Source: Zygnema cylindricum (taxonomy: Eukaryota > Streptophyta > Zygnematophyceae > Zygnematales > Zygnemataceae). Taken from it: 62,000 nucleotides of DNA. The DNA is taken from contig JBBHKE010001456.1 in NCBI GenBank assembly GCA_037447655.1, positions 1 to 62,000 on the forward strand. Reading direction: 5' to 3'. Positions within the stretch are counted from its first letter, which is position 1. Each line of letters starts with the position of its first letter. Made by a program: the position numbers and the translations under genes. Below, piece after piece: positions 56,839 to 62,000 of the stretch. Under the pieces are notes generated by a model, which had not been told where the DNA came from, searched no databases, and was given only the letters and a program-made list of their open reading frames with translations.

Positions 56839-57680
56839 TAGTGTTGTGTATCGGTAAAAAAATTATCGCGATAACACCGATACCGATAGTTATCGGTATC
56901 GAACGGTCATTGGTCCCGATATATTTGTACTTTATGTACTTTCTGTCCGGAGTGCTTTCTGTCCGGTAAACTGAAAGGTAAATTTACGAGAAATATACGG
57001 TTTTTTACAGGAAATGTACGAAATTTGACGAAAAAATACGTTGCACTTTGTAGTACTTTTTGGGCGTTTAACTGAACATAAATTTTACGGGAACGTACGG
57101 AATTGTACCGATAAACTGATTATCATGGAACGGTAAAAAGACGGCTGACACAAAGAACAACGGATGCAAGATAACATTATGCGCGCCGCCGGAATCGAAC
57201 GGACAAAATTCAATGAGAAAATACGAGCGGACGGTCAGCGTGAGCGCCGGCATCTCGAAATGGCTTTTTTGGCGGCTTTTGCCAAAAAAGCCGACGGATT
57301 GACACGTGGCAGGTTTCCAATGGATCCCAAAAAATAAAGGGACAAAGCCACGGCGTCGGATGTGAAAGGTACATCGTTTTAACTGGAGCCGTACTAAAGT
57401 CGTACACATCTTATGCCGGCTACTGTACTTTCGGCTTGTACAAATGATCTGATTGGTAGGTGCCTCAGGGGTTGTGAGTAGGGCGCGTCGGGGGAATAAG
57501 ACGTACAGTTGAGTGTACATACCGTACATATATCTGTACGGCTCGTACAGTTATCGCCGATAGTTATCGTTATCGGCGATAAGACCTAAAGCGATATATC
57601 GTACCAATATATCGATTATCGGGTCCCCGAAAAAAGGCCCATATCGGTTATCGGCAAATCCTTACCGATACACAACACTA
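56839..57680 (+). mobile_element. hAT-like MITE T6, perfect 8-bp target duplication
   Basis: Begins TAGTGTTGTGTATCGG and ends CCGATACACAACACTA. Flanked by CATTTTCG on both sides (56831-56838 and 57681-57688). 842 bp, no transposase. It lies in the right arm of T5, whose own left end belongs to the same family. Confidence 0.9.
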
Positions 57681-57904
57681 CATTTTCGATAAAATTACGT
57701 ACATGTTCCGGGAAATTTCCGTTCAATTCACTGTACAGAAAGTACAAATAACTGCGACGTATGTTTTCCTCAAATTTCGTACATTTCCGTAACAAACTGT
57801 ACATTTTACTGAAACACTGTACTCTTCCCGTAAATTGTCCGTTCAGTTTACCAGACAGAAAGTACATTGCGTTTTTTTGTAATTTTTTCAAAAGTCACGA
57901 ATTA

Positions 57905-58909
57905 GGGCACTTTCCCATGTGCTAAAGTTACAGTTATTTTGTGTCGTTTTCCTCTATAACTTGGAAAAAAATGAAAAAATCTGCAGCCGTATAAAAAAAA
58001 TGAAATTTCCACCGTACAAGTTGCGTTACCTTAGAACTTTACATGTACTGCAGTTTGTCGTCTAGCGCGATGCAATTTGTCGTTTAGCACGTTTCGACCC
58101 ACTTTCGCGTCCTTTCAACTCATCTTCAAACTATATTTGAAATCACCTCGCAATGTGATTTTAAATATAGTTCCAAGAGGTGAGCGAATAGGTAGATGTT
58201 GTCGCACGTGTCTGAAGTTTTTTACATATTTTATGCATGGAGTATGAAAAAAAAACCCACTGCACGTTTCCAGCCTGTGCGTGATTTTTTTCCGTGCGTT
58301 TTTTTCCGTACAAGGGCCGTGGAGGGGTCTCAACCAATGGACGCCATTTCGCAAAAGCGAAGTTTGTGAAAGAGCCTCTCTCTCTCTCTCCCTCTCCCAC
58401 TACCGCGTTTATCTCACAGTTTTTGCAAAGAAATACGTCTATAATGGTATCAAATAGAAGATATCTGAAAACGATTTCTTTTGAATATCTTTGGGCGTAT
58501 TTTGATGGCAAGTAGACTAAGAAAAGACAAAAAACAACAATTGAGAAACCATGGCGGAAAGTTTTAGAAGTTGTGACGTGGGCGCTGTCATAGTTGAGCG
58601 TGACGTGCGTGACGTCACAATGTCACAAACCCTCAATACCTCCACGTCGACAATTTGGCGTGCAGATATTGCGAAGTGACAGAAAGTGTTCAACGTGCGG
58701 GTGGACGTCTGAAATCGAAATAGAGAGAAAGTTTCGCAACATTTTGTGTACCGTTTATGTGTCACATGTTTCGTACATGTGTACGCTTGTCACTTTTTGA
58801 AGTAACAAGTTATTTCCAATTACATCACAATGCTCATAAAGATGTACGGAGAATCTTCGCTAGAAAGAAAGTTACAAGATTAAAGTTTCGGTTACATGGG
58901 AAAGTGCCA
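57905..58909 (+). mobile_element. PIF/Harbinger-like MITE H4
   Basis: Begins GGGCACTTTCCCATGTGC and ends ACATGGGAAAGTGCCA (last base changed). The flanks are TTA at 57902-57904 and TCA at 58910-58912, a one-base decay of the TTA duplication. It aligns with H1 over its whole length, including CAACCAATGGACGCCATTTC and GATGTACGGAGAATCTTCGC. The internal palindrome (AAATCACCTCGCAATGTGATTT, about 58139) has two changes. Confidence 0.8.
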
Positions 58910-59430
58910 TCAGTCACGGTTGAAGGAGATATGCTTCGCCTTTGCGTCGCCTGTCCGGTCGACTTGAAAAGGCATCAGAATTTCAAGACCGTTGCAAAAA
59001 AAAATCCATACCAGGCGAAAACAGACAAAACAAAACAAAATGTGTACTTTTCTTCGTCGTGCGGAACGATAACAGACAAAACATAGCGAATTCTGTACTT
59101 TTCTTTGTCGCTAGAAACCTTTTTAAATACTTTGAACATTACGGCACGTGCGAATATATGTTCATATTTGTTTATCTAAAATACCTAGTTTTAAAACACA
59201 TCGCCGATGTGTTTTAAAGAAAAGTTTGAAAATGGCGTTTTTTGCCGTGGCCATGGGTCGAAAAACTCAAGACAACAAATTTTCGTACATCCTAAGTTCG
59301 AGGATGATGCAAATTGTACTCTAAAAATTTGCAATTCCTTCTTTTGGTTGTAACTTAGGCAGTACGCCACTAAGTTTTACAAGAAAACGACAGAAAAAAA
59401 ATCCTTACTTATGCACATGGGGACATACCC
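58910..59430 (-). mobile_element. PIF/Harbinger-like MITE H5, one end only
   Basis: The right end reads GCACATGGGGACATACCC followed by TAA, the family's terminal form. A perfect palindrome (AAACACATCGCCGATGTGTTT-like, about 59195-59217) lies about 215-235 bp from that end, as in H1, H2 and H4. No left terminus was found before H4. Open stretches here have no known features. Confidence 0.5.
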
Positions 59431-59433
59431 TAA

Positions 59434-62000
59434 GTTCATTTCGAACCAAAACGTAGCCGAACCGAACCGGATCGAGTGTAACCAAAGTATAAATGTTAAG
59501 AACACAGTTAATAACACTATTGTCACCCTTAAATTTTAATGTATAGGACATAAAAGAGTGTAGCTAACACTAACATTATTTTTATGTAACGATAATTTTT
59601 GAAATTGTTTAGAGTGATTCACTTCATTTGAAGCATAATTTGAATAAAAAACAACAATAAACACCACGATATTAAAATTCCTCTACTCTATCAACAGTTC
59701 ACCATGTAATATATTGAAAATGAAAAGGAAGTTGCTTGGCGACGGGTAAAGCTGTCACTCCCGACCATCGAGACTACATATATGCACAAAGGTGAAAATG
59801 ATAATAGACAAAGCTTCATATTAAAAAAATGGGTAGAAAGGTCACGATAGGGTTAATCTTCGAAGTCATCGAATATAGAGCCGCCACCTCAATATGTAAT
59901 GTGTGAACTTATAGAGAAATCGAGGCACCACTAAGATGTCGTAAAAAGGACACGAGTAACCAATCGATATTTAGGGAACCATCATTTGGAGGAAGCTAGT
60001 GGTAGCAAAATACAGGGGACTTTACACTCTAAGATGGACTCACAAGGCTCGAGTGGCTAGGCCTTCACCCCATGTAAAGGGTAAATAGAGACAAACCTTC
60101 ATGGGCTCGACATCTTGTCGATGCAAAGACACGGGTCATCGTTACATATACTAGGACAACAGGTTGTGAGAAAAACTACAAAAAACCCCTCGGTTACAAG
60201 CGTCGTGGGAGACTGTGGGAAGCACCCCTCTTAGTTTTGGAACCTGTTTTGACTTTGGTAACGACAACAACAACTTGTACTAGATCGTGTGTTGCTCCTT
60301 TCTTATGGAAGCTCTACAAAAAATAAAAAATTAGGCATGAGTATGTTTGTTGCCAATACAACGCGGGTTCCTTGTGAGAGTTGCAACAAATAAACCCATG
60401 AGGGATCGATAAGGTGGTTGCAAAATGTTATGAGGGTTCTTTCTAGGTGTTGGATGAGACAGGCCCGCACACGGAAAAACAAAATAAAACATAAATGTTT
60501 CAAAAGCCCTCCTTTTTAATGGCCTTAGGTATGTGATATCAAAACCAGTATAACATATTAATTCACTCAAAAAATACAATGATATAGTCATGCTAACTAG
60601 TATAGGCATAGAAATTGTGTGGACAAGCAATTAGTATAAGCAATGCTGGTGTTTGTATGCAAAAGAGGAGTTGTTCATCCAAGTTTTGTATCTAATATCA
60701 TGCACTATTTAGTTTTGATAAATTCTCTTCAATTACCACCTAAGCTCTACGAACTTTGGTTACTGATGGTAACGACTTCAATATCCTACATTTATATTGG
60801 TTGAATGGTTGCAACTCCACGACATATCCTCCTCATGTTGAACATGTGGGCTGATGCCCTACCATCTCCAATGGACGACTTTGGTGTTCAAGAGGCAATG
60901 GACAGATGTACGAGGGATCCTTTGAGGAGATTAGAAGCCTTTCCAAACCAAACATGAGGATTGAGTTTTTATTACTTTCCTTATACCCGGTTGCCCACCT
61001 TTCTCTTTAAATTTCCCTTATGTTTGTTGTGCGCACTTGATTTGGGTCTTTTTGTTATACTTTTTCCAGCGTTTTAGTTCATTTACTCATGTGCCTTTTT
61101 GTATTATACTTCAATTTTCTAATGTAGGCGATTCCCTTCGACCGCTTCATCTTCGAGCTCTCACCAATTTATCCCCTTCAACCCATTTCTTACACCTTAC
61201 TTTTTTTTCTTGCTCTATTTTTTCTACAACACTTGGGGTTTGTTATCATGGGAGGTTAATATGTCATTATTCATGATGTTTGAGCTGTTTTCATTCTCCG
61301 TCCTAGCTATGTGATTCTTTAAGGTCGTGTTTTGTATTTTCTTCATGCAGTTGATCGTGAAGATGTTTTTCAAAATTGATGGCAAACTTCTTACTTGTTG
61401 TCCAAGTTATATGTTCAGTGGAGCTTTTTAGACGTTGATTAGTAATATGTTTTTTTGTCTATAGTTGTGTTACTCTCAAGAGGACCTTTTGGGAGGATTT
61501 TTATTTTGCCCTCGCTCATTACCTCCGTCCGGGCTTCCGGTTTTCCTCATCGCCTCTTCTCTTTAGTGGATTACAATACACAGATCGTCTACCCTAAAGA
61601 CAAGGGTGTCTTGGCCTACAATTTCTTTTGGACCAAGTGTCAGAACTTGGACAACCTCCCTAAGATTATTACCCTCACATTACTTTTCCTCTTTTGGGAA
61701 GGGTTTCCCCTCCCACCACATCATCTTTATCGTTTCAACCCACCCTGGATGATTACTAATGGACCATGATTTATTCGATCATGGTGCCATTAATTGTGCA
61801 TTTGACCGTTATGAGGAGTTTTTCCCCATCTTCACAAAAGTGGGGTTGTGATCGATATATGCGTCATGTTATGCTTATAATTTATCTTAGATTTGGTGAC
61901 TTATTACCGCAAAGCAAGTATCTTATTTTTCAAAAGGAACACCTTTGTTTTGTCTTCCCACGTTCTTTCTCCTATCGTCTTCCAAACTCTTTTTTTAACA
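59434..62000. other. Right end of the window, no recognised gene
   Basis: About 2.5 kb without a family match. The longest open stretch, plus strand 61455-61769 (104 codons, with LPKIITLTLLFLFWEGFPL), and one at 61037-61276 could be decayed transposable-element coding sequence, but I cannot name one. No LTR or MITE ends were identified. Confidence 0.4.

Larger units (their letters stand above)
54896..57904 (+). mobile_element. hAT-like composite/foldback element T5 with nested insertions
   Basis: It begins TAGTGTTGTGTATCGG at 54896, followed by the same GATAACC/ATCGATACCGATAG sub-terminal sequence as T1 and T6. A block GTACTTTCTGTCCGGTAAAC at about 55140 returns in inverted form at about 57865 (GTTTACCAGACAGAAAGTAC). 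Much of 55110-55450 is mirrored in 56700-56830 plus 57689-57895, so the region is a large interrupted foldback. The right terminal repeat is not found; H4 interrupts the right arm. MITE family M, an inner hairpin and T6 lie within. Confidence 0.6.

Noticed and set aside
61455-61769. 104-codon plus-strand frame at the right end
   Set aside because: No family can be named; listed only as a possible transposable-element remnant.

Overview
This is a eukaryotic nuclear window, almost certainly from a plant. Coding sequence is split into many short exons with mostly GT-AG introns. One gene belongs to a plant-specific family (TRIPP-like), and the repeats are typical plant Ty3/gypsy, Ty1/copia, hAT-like and PIF/Harbinger-like elements. 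The sequence is AT-rich and unusually rich in GTAC words. The species cannot be named from what is visible; the divergence of the TRIPP-like protein from the flowering-plant versions I remember suggests, weakly, a non-flowering lineage.

Layout. Bases 1-18200 are a nest of transposable elements. A Ty3/gypsy element (about 455-10618) has a damaged 5' LTR, a PBS, decayed pol and a 3' LTR. It carries a minus-strand copia remnant (about 3000-5640), a large inverted repeat around a tRNA-like piece (5750-7165) and a hAT-like MITE (8481-9276). Next to it is a second LTR (11215-13989) split by two PIF/Harbinger-like MITEs. More MITEs follow up to 18191.

Bases 19918-29016 hold a minus-strand gene of at least 11 exons for a TRIPP-like protein, a family I link to the TRAPPII tethering complex. 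A possible first exon lies at 32276-32446. One intron contains a 1.1-kb (GGGAGA)n tract just upstream of its 3' splice site.

Bases 32795-45080 contain a direct segmental duplication of about 4.1 kb. Copy B (41017-45080) is the 3' half of an intact 11-exon gene (42980-47812, minus strand) for tRNA (guanine-N7-)-methyltransferase (TRM8/METTL1/TrmB family). Copy A (32795-39350) carries only its last five exons and is split by a 2.46-kb element whose empty site survives in copy B.

A divergent plus-strand gene (49261-53756) encodes a probable methylenetetrahydrofolate-reductase-like (MetF-fold) protein with at least one exon unaccounted for. Bases 54896-59430 are another nest of hAT-like and PIF/Harbinger-like elements. 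Bases 59434-62000 contain nothing I recognise.

The three genes have no evident functional link: membrane trafficking, tRNA modification and probable folate metabolism. TRM8 and the MetF-like gene are head to head across about 1.45 kb.
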